Shown: piece by piece, positions 35,357-43,883 of the stretch
How positions within the stretch are numbered: position 1 is the first letter of the stretch
Layout: each line of letters opens with the position of its first letter
Assembly: GCF_900167065.1 (NCBI RefSeq)
Contig: NZ_FUYA01000001.1
Location: 62,001 to 126,000 of the forward strand
Origin: Desulfobaculum bizertense DSM 18034
GTDB taxonomy: Bacteria; Desulfobacterota; Desulfovibrionia; Desulfovibrionales; Desulfovibrionaceae
Direction of reading: 5' to 3'
DNA length: 64,000 bases
Notes under the pieces: model-generated
What the model was told of the DNA's origin: nothing
The model's input: the letters and a program-made list of their open reading frames with translations, nothing else
Databases searched by the model: none
Translations under genes and position numbers: made by a program

Positions 35357-35830
35357 ATGGCTCGCAAGTACTGGCTGATGAAAACAGAACCCGGTGCCTT
35401 TTCCATCGATGATCTGGCGGCTTCCCCGAATCAGACCACGCCGTGGGACGGGGTGCGCAACTATCAGGCCCGAAACTTTATGCGTGATGAGATGCGCCTT
35501 GGAGACCGGGTGCTTTTTTATCACAGTGTGAAGTCGCCCGGCATTGTGGGCGAGGCCGAGGTGGTTCGGGAAAGCTATCCGGACTTTACCGCATGGGACC
35601 CGGAAGATAGCCACTTTGACCCACGAAGCACACCGGAAAAGCCGCTGTGGTTTATGGTCGACATCAGGCTGGTGCAGATTTTTTCTGCTCCGCTCCCCCT
35701 GAAATATTTACGAACTGTGTCTGGACTGGAGGGCATGGAGCTGTTGCGAAAAGGCTCCCGGCTGTCGGTCCAGCCGGTCCGTGAGGAAGAATACACCCGC
35801 ATCCTTGAACTGGTCAGGGACATGGGGTGA
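35357..35830 (+). CDS. EVE domain protein
   Basis: Soluble protein of 157 residues of the EVE/PUA-like fold, which binds modified bases in DNA or RNA. Typical motifs: KYWLMKTEPGAFSIDDL, TPWDGVRNYQARNFMRDEM, GDRVLFYHSV and PGIVGEAEV. GGAGGAGCAG ahead of the ATG at 35357 decides the start over 35306. It lies between trmFO and slyX, consistent with a nucleic-acid modification role, but function of bacterial EVE proteins is mostly inferred. Confidence 0.87.
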   Translation: MARKYWLMKTEPGAFSIDDLAASPNQTTPWDGVRNYQARNFMRDEMRLGDRVLFYHSVKSPGIVGEAEVVRESYPDFTAWDPEDSHFDPRSTPEKPLWFMVDIRLVQIFSAPLPLKYLRTVSGLEGMELLRKGSRLSVQPVREEEYTRILELVRDMG

Positions 35831-35861
35831 ACGTCCTCAGCGTGAACTCAAGGAGGATGTT

Positions 35862-36080
35862 ATGGAACGCACTCTTGAAGAACGGATTATTCGGCTGGAA
35901 AGCGATACCGCGATGAATCTCAAGGTGATTGATGATCTCAACGACGTGATTGCTTCGCAGCAGAAACAGATTGACCGTATGGAACGGCAGCTTGAGCGAG
36001 TGACGCGCAAGCTCCTTGAAATAGATTACGACGAAGGCGGGAACATTCCTGATCCGCCTCCGCCGCACTATTCTTTCTAG
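35862..36080 (+). CDS. slyX: SlyX family protein
   Basis: Small coiled-coil protein of 72 residues: MERTLEERIIRLESDTAMNL, a heptad-rich centre (QQKQIDRMERQLERV) and a proline-rich end with PPPPHY, the hallmark of SlyX. Function is unknown in general. AGGAGGA lies a few bases before the ATG at 35862; the longer frame from 35781 overlaps the EVE gene and is unlikely. Its stop codon overlaps the stop of the convergent GH57 gene by 4 bases. Confidence 0.85.
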   Translation: MERTLEERIIRLESDTAMNLKVIDDLNDVIASQQKQIDRMERQLERVTRKLLEIDYDEGGNIPDPPPPHYSF

Positions 36081-38320
36081 TTTCCTAGGGCGTCTGGAGC
36101 AAAGCCCAGTGCCAGAGCCAGCTCTCGCAGCTCGGGCTTCTGGACGCCCAAATCCCAGACCCGGTTTCTGAGACGCCAGCAGTCTATTTCCGGGAAAAGC
36201 TCCCGCGCGCGCAAAAGAAGCCACAGCGCACCGTCAGCATCCGTCGGGGACAATTCCAAAAGTCCCAGCATTCCGCGCTCGACCTGATGCGAGAAACGCT
36301 GCTTTTCGTCCTCTCCCGGCCCAAGTCCGGCCACGATTTTCCCAATTTCCTGAGGAATCTGTTCCTGTCGGCAGTATTCCCACCCCAGCGCTGCCCATAT
36401 CTGCGCCCAGAGATAGCGGAGATTTTCCTGTGTCTGGCCCTCTGTCATGGGCTGGAGCAGGGGCAAAAGCCTTCGCGCCTGTGTTGTCTCCTGCGCCCAG
36501 TGCTGAGCCGCGCTGATTTCTATTCCTTCCAGTGCCAGTGCCTGTTTTTGGCCCCAAGAAAGCTCTTGCAGAGTGCAGCTTTCCAGAATTTCGCCTGTTT
36601 CTGAGCAGAGTGAGCAGCGTCCAAAGTCTGGTGCTCCCGGCGCGTCCCATTGCCAGTTGAGCTGGTGCCGTTCACCAAAAAGCAGGGTGAGTTCTGCTCG
36701 TCCTTTTGCCTGCGAGCCGCTGTGCTCTGTGCAAGTGATTGCGGCTGTCAGAAGCGGCCAGTGGAGTTCTGTTCTGTTGCCGGGGGACGGCAGGCAGTTT
36801 TGCACATGGAGCCTGTACAGACTGAGGCACAGGCTCCGCATGGGGCTAATGCGGCGAGGTGTGATGAAACGGTCATAGAGCTGGCGGCCTGTTGCGGCCC
36901 GGCCGCTGTTTGGAATGGCAGGCTCCAGTTCGTGCAGGAACGCCTCTTTGAGGGCTTTTGCATCTGCTCCGGTGCACTCGGCCAGCTCAAGGGCGCGGGT
37001 GGCGTAGCTCATGGCGTTAAGCGGTTCTATGCGGTCAATGTCGTCAAAGAACCATGAGCAGCTCGCGAGCGAGGACAGGGACCAGAGCTGCATGGACAAA
37101 AGGCTCCATGCCTCGGTGCGTTCTGTTTCGCTGAGCTCGGTGCGGAGGTGGTGGTAGGCAAATTCGTCAGCATCTGCCGAGCAGAGCGCAACGGGTTCAA
37201 AGTCCTGCACGGCGTTGTCTGGATTCTGGAAGTAGCGCGGGGCGCTGCGTTCAAAGTGCTGGCGAATGCCCGTGCGCAGATTGTCCAGAGCGTGGCGCAG
37301 GGGTGTGCGCCATTTTTGGTTCCATGAGCTGTGCCCGCCTGTGTTGCAGCCACAGTCCGAGCGCCAGCGCTCAATGCCATGTGCGCAGCTCCATGAGCTG
37401 TTTTCGTGGATGCGGACCCGGTTCAGAGGCGGATGTGCTGCAAGGTATGCTGCGTAATTGGTGAGCTGAATATCGTGAGATTTTTCAGCCTGTCCCAGCA
37501 CGTAGGCCAGCGCCATTTCTCCAAAGGTGAAGTGGTGACCATAGCTTTCTCCATCCGTGGCAATGGACAGCAGGCCCTGTGAGCTGGCACCACGCAGGCG
37601 TTGCCAGAAATTTTCGCCGTTGCGCAAAAGTTCTTCGAAGGCAATGGCCTGTGAGATGGGACCGTTATAGAAAAAGACTGAGATGTTTCGACCAGAGGGC
37701 AGATCCACCCGATAGGGCTGGGTGCAGTCGAGCTGCGCCTCGGTGACCGGGTGCCAGTCGTCTGCGTCGCGGGGGGAGACTGCGGCTGCCTGCCGGGGGG
37801 CGAGTATGGTGTAGGCAATGCCGTGCTCTGCAAGGACTTCAAGACTTGCGGTATCCACGGCGGTTTCCGGGAGCCACATTCCTTCTGGATGGCGCTTGAA
37901 GCGGTGTTCGAAGTCTTTGATGGCCCATGCTGTTTCGAGCTTTTTGTCTTCGTCGCTTGCCAGCGGCATGATAAGATGGTGGCAGACTTGAGCAAGAGCG
38001 TTGCCAAAGCCGAGGCGTTCCCGCGAGGCCGCGTCGGCACGAAGAATTTTGTGGTAGGTTTTGGGGATGTTGCTTTGCATCCATGAGAGAAGCGTGGGGC
38101 CAAAGTTGAAACTGATATGCTCGTAGCAGTTGCACAGGGTCATGACTTTGCCCTGTGCATCTAGGATGGATGCCCAGGCGAGTGGGGAATAGCACTCCCG
38201 GCCAATGCGCTGGTTCCAGTTGAGGAACGGAGCCGCGCTTCCCTCTGGCGGGAGGCTTCCAAGCCACGGATTTTCGCGTGGTGGCTGATAAAAGTGACCG
38301 TGTATGCAAAGTGAAGACAT
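36077..38320 (-). CDS. Glycoside hydrolase family 57 protein with DUF3536
   Basis: Cytoplasmic protein of 747 residues. It starts MSSLCIHGHFYQPPRENPWL, the GH57 N-terminal histidine region, followed by NCYEHISFNFGPTLLSW, HPEGMWLPETAVDTASLEVL and ATDGESYGHHFTFGEMAL, motifs of the GH57 alpha-amylase-like barrel; the rest matches the DUF3536 extension. Members are thought to act on alpha-glucans such as glycogen, but this subgroup has no proven activity known to me. AGGGGG 5 bases upstream sets the start at 38320, eight codons inside the longest frame. Stand-alone gene. Confidence 0.87.
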   Translation of the reverse strand: MSSLCIHGHFYQPPRENPWLGSLPPEGSAAPFLNWNQRIGRECYSPLAWASILDAQGKVMTLCNCYEHISFNFGPTLLSWMQSNIPKTYHKILRADAASRERLGFGNALAQVCHHLIMPLASDEDKKLETAWAIKDFEHRFKRHPEGMWLPETAVDTASLEVLAEHGIAYTILAPRQAAAVSPRDADDWHPVTEAQLDCTQPYRVDLPSGRNISVFFYNGPISQAIAFEELLRNGENFWQRLRGASSQGLLSIATDGESYGHHFTFGEMALAYVLGQAEKSHDIQLTNYAAYLAAHPPLNRVRIHENSSWSCAHGIERWRSDCGCNTGGHSSWNQKWRTPLRHALDNLRTGIRQHFERSAPRYFQNPDNAVQDFEPVALCSADADEFAYHHLRTELSETERTEAWSLLSMQLWSLSSLASCSWFFDDIDRIEPLNAMSYATRALELAECTGADAKALKEAFLHELEPAIPNSGRAATGRQLYDRFITPRRISPMRSLCLSLYRLHVQNCLPSPGNRTELHWPLLTAAITCTEHSGSQAKGRAELTLLFGERHQLNWQWDAPGAPDFGRCSLCSETGEILESCTLQELSWGQKQALALEGIEISAAQHWAQETTQARRLLPLLQPMTEGQTQENLRYLWAQIWAALGWEYCRQEQIPQEIGKIVAGLGPGEDEKQRFSHQVERGMLGLLELSPTDADGALWLLLRARELFPEIDCWRLRNRVWDLGVQKPELRELALALGFAPDALGN

Positions 38321-38503
38321 GAGGTCCCCCTGTAGGTGCGGCACAGCCGGGGCATGCGCCAGCGGGCTGAGGTCAAAACATGCGATATGCTTCTGAGCAT
38401 AGCACAGTGGGTGGGGAAGGCCAGTGGCAGTCTATGGACAGAAGCCCGGCCAGTGAGTACATGGGCACGACAAACGACTTTTTGCGTTCTGGAGGATAGG
38501 ACG

Positions 38504-38773
38504 ATGGCACAGGATGAACGTGCAGAACTGGAAGCTCTTTCGCACGAAGAGCTGCTGGAGTGTTATGACGGTGCGCTTTTTGAGCATGTCACCGAAGGTG
38601 TAGAACTTCCCGAACTTGCGCAGATGTGCGTTGCTCTTGGCATCAAGGATTTCATTGATTCCTGCCTGAGCGAGCGGACAAAGGAAGAGTTGATTGAGCT
38701 GTTTCTTGATGGCGACCGGGCTGTTGTTGAAATGGTCGACCATGCCGCAAAAAAAGGTCTGCTCGAAGAGTAG
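38504..38773 (+). CDS. Hypothetical acidic protein, 89 aa
   Basis: Small soluble protein, MAQDERAELEALSHEELLEC..., rich in Glu, Asp and Leu and predicted helical, ending DHAAKKGLLEE. I do not recognise a family. GGAGG at 38491-38495 lies 8 bases before the ATG, and a strong terminator follows, so it is very likely expressed as its own unit. The longer frame from 38336 has no ribosome site and overlaps the promoter region of GH57. Confidence 0.7.
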   Translation: MAQDERAELEALSHEELLECYDGALFEHVTEGVELPELAQMCVALGIKDFIDSCLSERTKEELIELFLDGDRAVVEMVDHAAKKGLLEE

Positions 38774-38810
38774 CCTGACGACTGCGCAACGTTTTTTGAA
38801 AGCAGAAAAA

Positions 38811-38854
38811 AGACGGCCCGCTTCCAGCGATGGAAGCGGGCCGTCTGTTTTTTT
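38811..38854. terminator. Strong bidirectional terminator between the 89-residue gene and lon
   Basis: A perfect 16-bp stem, AGACGGCCCGCTTCCA and its complement, with a GCGA loop, is flanked by T runs on both strands. It lies between convergent genes and serves both. Confidence 0.93.
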
Positions 38855-38866
38855 ATGAGGAACTGG

Positions 38867-41296
38867 CTAGTCAGCTTTTTTGGTGCAGACCTGAGGCCAG
38901 ATCTCGTCAACCATTTCAACAGGGGTGACCTTGATCTTGCGGCGAAGCTCTGCGGGAACTTCGGCAAGGTCGCGGCGGTTCTGTTTGGGGATGAAGACAT
39001 GGGTCATGCCGTGGGCAACCGCAGCAAGGATTTTTTCCTTGATGCCGCCAACAGGCAGGACTCGGCCACGCAGGGAGATTTCACCAGTCATGCACACGTC
39101 TGCGCGCACCGGAATATCGGTGAGGGCAGAAATCAGGGCGGTGACCAGCGTTACGCCAGCGGACGGGCCGTCTTTTGGTGTTGCTCCGGCCGGAACGTGG
39201 ATGTGGATGTCATGCTTTTCCGTGAATTCCGGATCGATGCCAAAGACATCAGCATGGCTGCGGGCCAGAGAAAGAGCGGCCTGTGCAGATTCTTTCATCA
39301 CGTCACCAAGCTTGCCTGTCAGGACAAGTTTTCCCTTGCCCTTCATGGTTGTGACCTCAATGTGAAGAACTTCGCCGCCAACCGGGGTCCATGCAAGACC
39401 AATGGCAACGCCTGCGGGCAGATTCTTTTCCATTTCCTCGTCAAGGAAGATTGCCGGGCCAAGATATTTTTCCAGACCAGCAGGGGTGACGCGGAAGGGA
39501 CCTGATTTGCCTTCGGCCTTTTTGCGGGCCAGCTTGCGGCAAACGCTTCCGATTTCGCGTTCAACGTTACGCAGGCCAGCTTCACGCGTGTAGCCGCGGA
39601 TAATGTCACGCAGTACCGTGTCGGAAAGCTGAACTTCCTGTGCTTCCAGACCGTTATCCTTGATCTGACGGGGCAGGAGATAGCGGTGGGCAATTTTGAC
39701 CTTTTCCTGCTCGGTGTATCCGGGGATGCGGATGACTTCCATGCGGTCAAGCAGGGGAGCCGGAACCGAATCCAGCGAGTTTGCCGTGCAGATGAACATG
39801 ATGCCAGACAGGTCAAAAGGCACGTTCATGTAGTGATCCGAGAAGCTGCTGTTCTGCTCTGGATCAAGAACCTCGAGCAGGGCAGAGGACGGGTCGCCCC
39901 GGAAATCTGCGCCGAGCTTGTCGATTTCGTCCATCATGAACACAGGGTTGCGGGTACCAACCTGCTTGAGTCCCTGAATGATGCGGCCGGGCATGGCGCC
40001 AATGTAAGTGCGGCGATGGCCTCGGATTTCTGCTTCATCGCGCATGCCACCAAGGGAAATGCGCAGAAACTTGCGGCCAAGGGCGCGGGCAATGGAACGA
40101 CCAAGAGAGGTCTTGCCAACTCCGGGAGGGCCAACAAAGCAGAGAATCGGTCCTTTCATTTCAGGGTTCAGCTTGCGCACGGACAGGTATTCCAGAATAC
40201 GTTCCTTGACCTTTTGCAGGTTGTAGTGGTCCGTATCCAGAATTTTCTGGGCTTCCTTGATGTCCAGACGGTCTTCGGAAAGCTCCTGCCACGGCAGGTC
40301 AGTGATCCAGTCCAGATAGGTCCGGATGACGGTTGCTTCGGAAGAGTCCGGGTGCATGCTGGTCAGGCGCTTGAGCTGCTTGTCAGCTTCTTTGCGCACG
40401 GCTTCTGGCGGATTGACCTTGTTCAGCGCTTCGCGGATTTCGTCCAGCTCTTCGCTTTCGTCGGCCATGTCACCAAGCTCGTGGCGGATCGCCTTGAGCT
40501 GTTCACGCAGGTAAAAATCTTTCTGAGCCTTGTCCATGCCTTCTTTGGCCTGAGACTGGATGCGAGCCTGCATAGAGGCAACTTCCACTTCTTTGGCAAG
40601 CTGGGCATTGGTGAGGTCCAGACGGTCAACCGGGTCGAGGGTCTCCAGAATGGCCTGGGCATCCGGTACGCGCAGGCGCAGGTTGGATGCAACCAGATCA
40701 GAGAGACGGCCCGGATTGCTGACGCTGTTCAGGACACCCATGATGTCTGGGGAGGACACACCGCGCAGGTTCATAATGCGCTCGGTCTGGTCCTTGGCGG
40801 CCCGAATCATGGCTTCAATGGTGGAGTTGGTTTCTTCGAGCTTTGGCTCAGGAAGAATTTCCACTTCGGCGCGCAGGTGCGGCTCTGTTTCCACAAAGCT
40901 TTTGACCCGGCCGCGGCTCATGCCCTGAACCAAAATTTTGAGGCGACCATCAGGCATCTTGAGCGTACGCATGATGGAGCAGACTGTGCCGTATTCGTAC
41001 AGCTCGTCTGGCTTGGGATCTTCCACTTTTTCGTCACGCTGGGTCAGCATGAACAGGAAACGCTGTTTTTCCAGTGCGGACTGGACAGCGGAGATGGATT
41101 TCTCTCGACCCACGAAAAGTGGCAGGATCATGTAATTAAAAACGACGATATCCCGCACAGGCAAAACAGGCAGGACATCCGGGTACTGGATGGTGCTTCT
41201 TTTGTCATCGTCGTCAGGGGCAGTTCCAATGGCCCCGGCGGATGCGTCGTCCTCTTCGGCGAGAACGAGAATTGATTCGAGTATATCGTCCGTCAT
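38867..41296 (-). CDS. lon: ATP-dependent protease Lon
   Basis: Cytoplasmic AAA+ serine protease of 809 residues. N-terminal LON domain (PDVLPVLPVRDIVVFNYMIL), central ATPase with Walker A GPPGVGKTSLG and Walker B VFMMDEIDKLG, and C-terminal protease with the catalytic serine in PKDGPSAGVTL and lysine in GIKEKILAA. The start at 41296 (MTDDILESILVLAEEDD) has GAGGGAG 7 bases upstream; the longest frame would add 68 unlikely residues. Single gene behind radC. Confidence 0.95.
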   Translation of the reverse strand: MTDDILESILVLAEEDDASAGAIGTAPDDDDKRSTIQYPDVLPVLPVRDIVVFNYMILPLFVGREKSISAVQSALEKQRFLFMLTQRDEKVEDPKPDELYEYGTVCSIMRTLKMPDGRLKILVQGMSRGRVKSFVETEPHLRAEVEILPEPKLEETNSTIEAMIRAAKDQTERIMNLRGVSSPDIMGVLNSVSNPGRLSDLVASNLRLRVPDAQAILETLDPVDRLDLTNAQLAKEVEVASMQARIQSQAKEGMDKAQKDFYLREQLKAIRHELGDMADESEELDEIREALNKVNPPEAVRKEADKQLKRLTSMHPDSSEATVIRTYLDWITDLPWQELSEDRLDIKEAQKILDTDHYNLQKVKERILEYLSVRKLNPEMKGPILCFVGPPGVGKTSLGRSIARALGRKFLRISLGGMRDEAEIRGHRRTYIGAMPGRIIQGLKQVGTRNPVFMMDEIDKLGADFRGDPSSALLEVLDPEQNSSFSDHYMNVPFDLSGIMFICTANSLDSVPAPLLDRMEVIRIPGYTEQEKVKIAHRYLLPRQIKDNGLEAQEVQLSDTVLRDIIRGYTREAGLRNVEREIGSVCRKLARKKAEGKSGPFRVTPAGLEKYLGPAIFLDEEMEKNLPAGVAIGLAWTPVGGEVLHIEVTTMKGKGKLVLTGKLGDVMKESAQAALSLARSHADVFGIDPEFTEKHDIHIHVPAGATPKDGPSAGVTLVTALISALTDIPVRADVCMTGEISLRGRVLPVGGIKEKILAAVAHGMTHVFIPKQNRRDLAEVPAELRRKIKVTPVEMVDEIWPQVCTKKAD

Positions 41297-41497
41297 GTGC
41301 GCTCCCTCTGGAATGCTTGAGTATCGTTGTTCTGGACGCGGCCCGTGCACAGTCGCTGCTCTGTGTGTCGCCACGAAAAGCTGTTCATTAGTCATGAAAA
41401 AATCTCTCGGCCTGTGCCGAATGTCTTCTGCCGGGGACACGGGGGCTGCGTGGCTGTGTCGTGTGCCTGTACGCTGTCTCATGACCCTCCTCCTGTG

Positions 41498-41517
41498 CAA
41501 ACGCCCAGGCTGGGCGG
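41498..41517 (-). terminator. Possible terminator of radC
   Basis: On the minus strand CGCCCA/TGGGCG around GCC, one or two bases past the radC stop, is followed by only three T residues. Weak. Confidence 0.4.
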
Positions 41518-41518
41518 C

Positions 41519-42196
41519 TTAGAGTAGTCCGTGCGACTGAAAACTAAAAAAGGAGTTGCCGCTGACCACCAGATGGTCAAGGACTCGCATTCCCATGTCT
41601 CGCGCGGACCGGCAGACGCGTGCTGTCACTTCTTCATCCTGACGGGACGGGTGAGTATCTCCGCTTGGATGGTTGTGAACAAGGATGATGGAGCTTGCTC
41701 CATGTTCCAGCGCGCGTGAAAGGACTTCCCGGACATAAATAGGGGTCTGGTCAACAGTGCCCTGCGTGAGCCTGTCCCATGAGAGCAGGCCGTTTGCCTT
41801 GTCCAGGAGTGCAACCCAGCATTCTTCGCGGGTGCAGGTGCCAAGGCGGGCAATTGCCATTGAGGCAACCGCGTCCGGGGTGTTGAGCTGTGGGCGGGAC
41901 CTGAGCGGAAGTTCGCTCATTCTGGCCCATGTTTCCTTCCAGAGACTCCAGAAGCTTTCCAGCTTTGGTCCAAAGCCTTTGATGCGTCGAAGATCGGAAG
42001 GATGCGCGGCAAAAACTCCGGGAAGAGAACCGAATTCGTCAAGCAGGGCTTTTGCCAGTGGTTTGGTATCCTGCCGAACAAGCACATAGCCCAGCAGCAT
42101 CTCAAGGATTTCATAATCCGCAAGCTGCCGGGGGTCATGGGCAAGGCGTTCGCGAAGCCGTTTTCTGTGCCCCATATAATGCCGAGTATTAGTCAT
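41519..42196 (-). CDS. radC: RadC/JAB-domain protein
   Basis: Protein of 225 residues. An N-terminal helix-hairpin-helix part (LRRIKGFGPKLESFWS) precedes the JAMM metalloprotease-like domain with ILVHNHPSGDTHPSRQDEEV, HxH and Asp ligands intact. Named RadC from an old repair phenotype now doubted; biochemical role is unclear. The ATG at 42196 (MTNTRHYMGHRKRLRERL) gives the usual N-terminus; a GTG at 42232 is possible but neither has a good ribosome site. It lies 96 bases after holA, between holA and lon. Confidence 0.88.
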   Translation of the reverse strand: MTNTRHYMGHRKRLRERLAHDPRQLADYEILEMLLGYVLVRQDTKPLAKALLDEFGSLPGVFAAHPSDLRRIKGFGPKLESFWSLWKETWARMSELPLRSRPQLNTPDAVASMAIARLGTCTREECWVALLDKANGLLSWDRLTQGTVDQTPIYVREVLSRALEHGASSIILVHNHPSGDTHPSRQDEEVTARVCRSARDMGMRVLDHLVVSGNSFFSFQSHGLL

Positions 42197-42291
42197 AATA
42201 GGTCTTCGGAACGGGGCGGGCAAGAGGGCCACCTGAAATTAAAGAGATTTGCGCAGAATTTCTTGCTGCTTCTTCCCGTTATGAAGAGGGG

Positions 42292-43293
42292 TTATCGCAT
42301 TCTGGAAGGGTTTGCATCCCGAAAAACAGCATAGAGTCCCCCAATAAGGGCCTCGAATGCCTGCTCTGGACTTCGCTGGCCAGACTTGATGCCCAGTTCT
42401 GCTTCAAAGGCGAGATCCCAGACACTGGCGAGCCGGGATGGGCCGAGCTGTCGGGCGAGTGTCTGTTTTTTGCCGACCATGTTGCGAGGAACCCATGTGG
42501 ACGGGGGTTCACCCATCGACATTTCCCACAGGATGCGGGCCTCTCGCTGGAGCAGGGCAAGAAAGGAAAATAAAATATTGTCGGAAGAACTGACAAGGCG
42601 GTTGTCAAAAACGCGCTTCCAGACTTTTTCTGGCGAGCGGCCAGAGAAGAGCATGGAGATGAACGAAAAAACATCCACGTCGGCCTCGGAAGAGATAATG
42701 CCAAGGTGTTCGTCCGTGATGCGTTCGCTGTCGCCTGCCGCGAGTGCGAGCTTGTCCAGTTCGTTTCGTGCTCCCACTGCATCCAGCGGCAAAAGCTGGG
42801 TCAGGGACTGGCGAACCGGAATCGGAATGTCTTTTCCGTTGCGGCGGGCATAGTCAGCAATAAAATTGGGGAGGGTGTTTCTGGTGAGTCCCGGTGAACT
42901 CCAGACCCAGCCTTTTTTTTCTGCCACAGCCCAGTATTTTTGCTTGGTGAGCGTTTTGGGTGTCTTGGGATTTCCTTTTTTATCCAGCCCGCCCTCAAGG
43001 CAAAAAATTGGCCATATCTGGCTGTTGAAACTGGCAAGCGTGGAGCTTAGCTTGTTCCAGCTGTCCACGAGAAAGGCGTTGGCGCGGCGGATGACGACAA
43101 GGCGGGAGGTCCCCATGAGGTCAGGAATGCTCATGTCCTGCCAAAAGGCACCGGGAAGGTCGCCTTCATCAGCCCAGTAGACGCGGCGCACCCATGTTGT
43201 GTCTGCACCGTGTTCCTGAACAAGGTCCTCGATTCGCAGGCGGAGAAGTTCTGCATCTGGGCAGAGAAGAAAAGAAAATCCGGGACGGGACAT
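42292..43293 (-). CDS. holA: DNA polymerase III subunit delta
   Basis: Clamp-loader subunit of 333 residues that opens the sliding clamp. It starts MSRPGFSFLLCPDAELLRLR and carries the delta-family pattern: SIPDLMGTSRLVVIRRANAF, IFCLEGGLDKKGNPKTPKT-like region and LPLDAVGARNELDKLALAAG. The C-terminal helical bundle with FSFLALLQREARILWEM is present. GGGGGAG lies 4 bases before the ATG. It follows lptE after a terminator-like hairpin, the usual lptE-holA order of proteobacteria. Confidence 0.85.
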   Translation of the reverse strand: MSRPGFSFLLCPDAELLRLRIEDLVQEHGADTTWVRRVYWADEGDLPGAFWQDMSIPDLMGTSRLVVIRRANAFLVDSWNKLSSTLASFNSQIWPIFCLEGGLDKKGNPKTPKTLTKQKYWAVAEKKGWVWSSPGLTRNTLPNFIADYARRNGKDIPIPVRQSLTQLLPLDAVGARNELDKLALAAGDSERITDEHLGIISSEADVDVFSFISMLFSGRSPEKVWKRVFDNRLVSSSDNILFSFLALLQREARILWEMSMGEPPSTWVPRNMVGKKQTLARQLGPSRLASVWDLAFEAELGIKSGQRSPEQAFEALIGGLYAVFRDANPSRMR

Positions 43294-43317
43294 GCGGCTC
43301 CCCCGTTGTGGTGAGCT

Positions 43318-43357
43318 AAAAAACTGCGCCGACCCGCCAGAGTGCGGACCGGCGCAG
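43318..43357 (-). terminator. Terminator between lptE and holA
   Basis: CTGCGCCG pairs with CGGCGCAG, with an inner CCGC/GCGG stem, and six T residues follow on the minus strand. It would limit read-through from lptE into holA. Confidence 0.75.
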
Positions 43358-43379
43358 TGTGGTTGCGTGGTTGTGGTGA

Positions 43380-43883
43380 CTAGTACGCTTCAAAGAGGCG
43401 GTCAGCAAGTCGCCGCAGGGCCAGGTCGACCACCCGGCGCTCAGCAGCGTCGCGGGCAGTGGTAAAGGTCTGGCTTGCAGAAACATTGCCGGAGCTCCAG
43501 AGCGTCTCGCCAGTTTCTCTGCTAACGATTTTTGCAGTCAGGTTGATGTCTGCCGAAGATTTCACTGTGACATCATCGGAGTCTTTCAGTGAAGAGTTTG
43601 ACGTAAACGAGGTCACGTCAATGTACATGTCGGCGGTGGCGTCTTTGACAGAAGCCCATTCAATGATCTGCCTTTTGGTGAATTCATCACGCACGCGGGA
43701 ACGCACAAGGCTTTCCAGCCACGGTTTCAGGGTGGGGTTTTCCACACTACGGATGCAGAGTTTTCTGTGTGCAGAGTCAAGGACGATGTCGTCGCCACTT
43801 GCCTGACCAGAAAAATGGTATCCACATCCTGTCAGAACCAGAGCCAGCAGAGTTGCCAAAAGAGTCGTCAGCAGATGTCGCAT
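43380..43883 (-). CDS. lptE: LPS assembly lipoprotein LptE
   Basis: Outer-membrane lipoprotein of 167 residues that plugs LptD and helps place lipopolysaccharide on the cell surface. A signal peptide and lipobox LTGC (near residue 18-20) are followed by GYHFSGQASG, typical of LptE; ESLVRSRVRDEFTKRQI and AERRVVDLALRRLADRLFEAY also match. It shows that the organism has an LPS outer membrane. It abuts leuS (stop at 43884, start at 43883) and lies upstream of holA. Confidence 0.9.
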   Translation of the reverse strand: MRHLLTTLLATLLALVLTGCGYHFSGQASGDDIVLDSAHRKLCIRSVENPTLKPWLESLVRSRVRDEFTKRQIIEWASVKDATADMYIDVTSFTSNSSLKDSDDVTVKSSADINLTAKIVSRETGETLWSSGNVSASQTFTTARDAAERRVVDLALRRLADRLFEAY

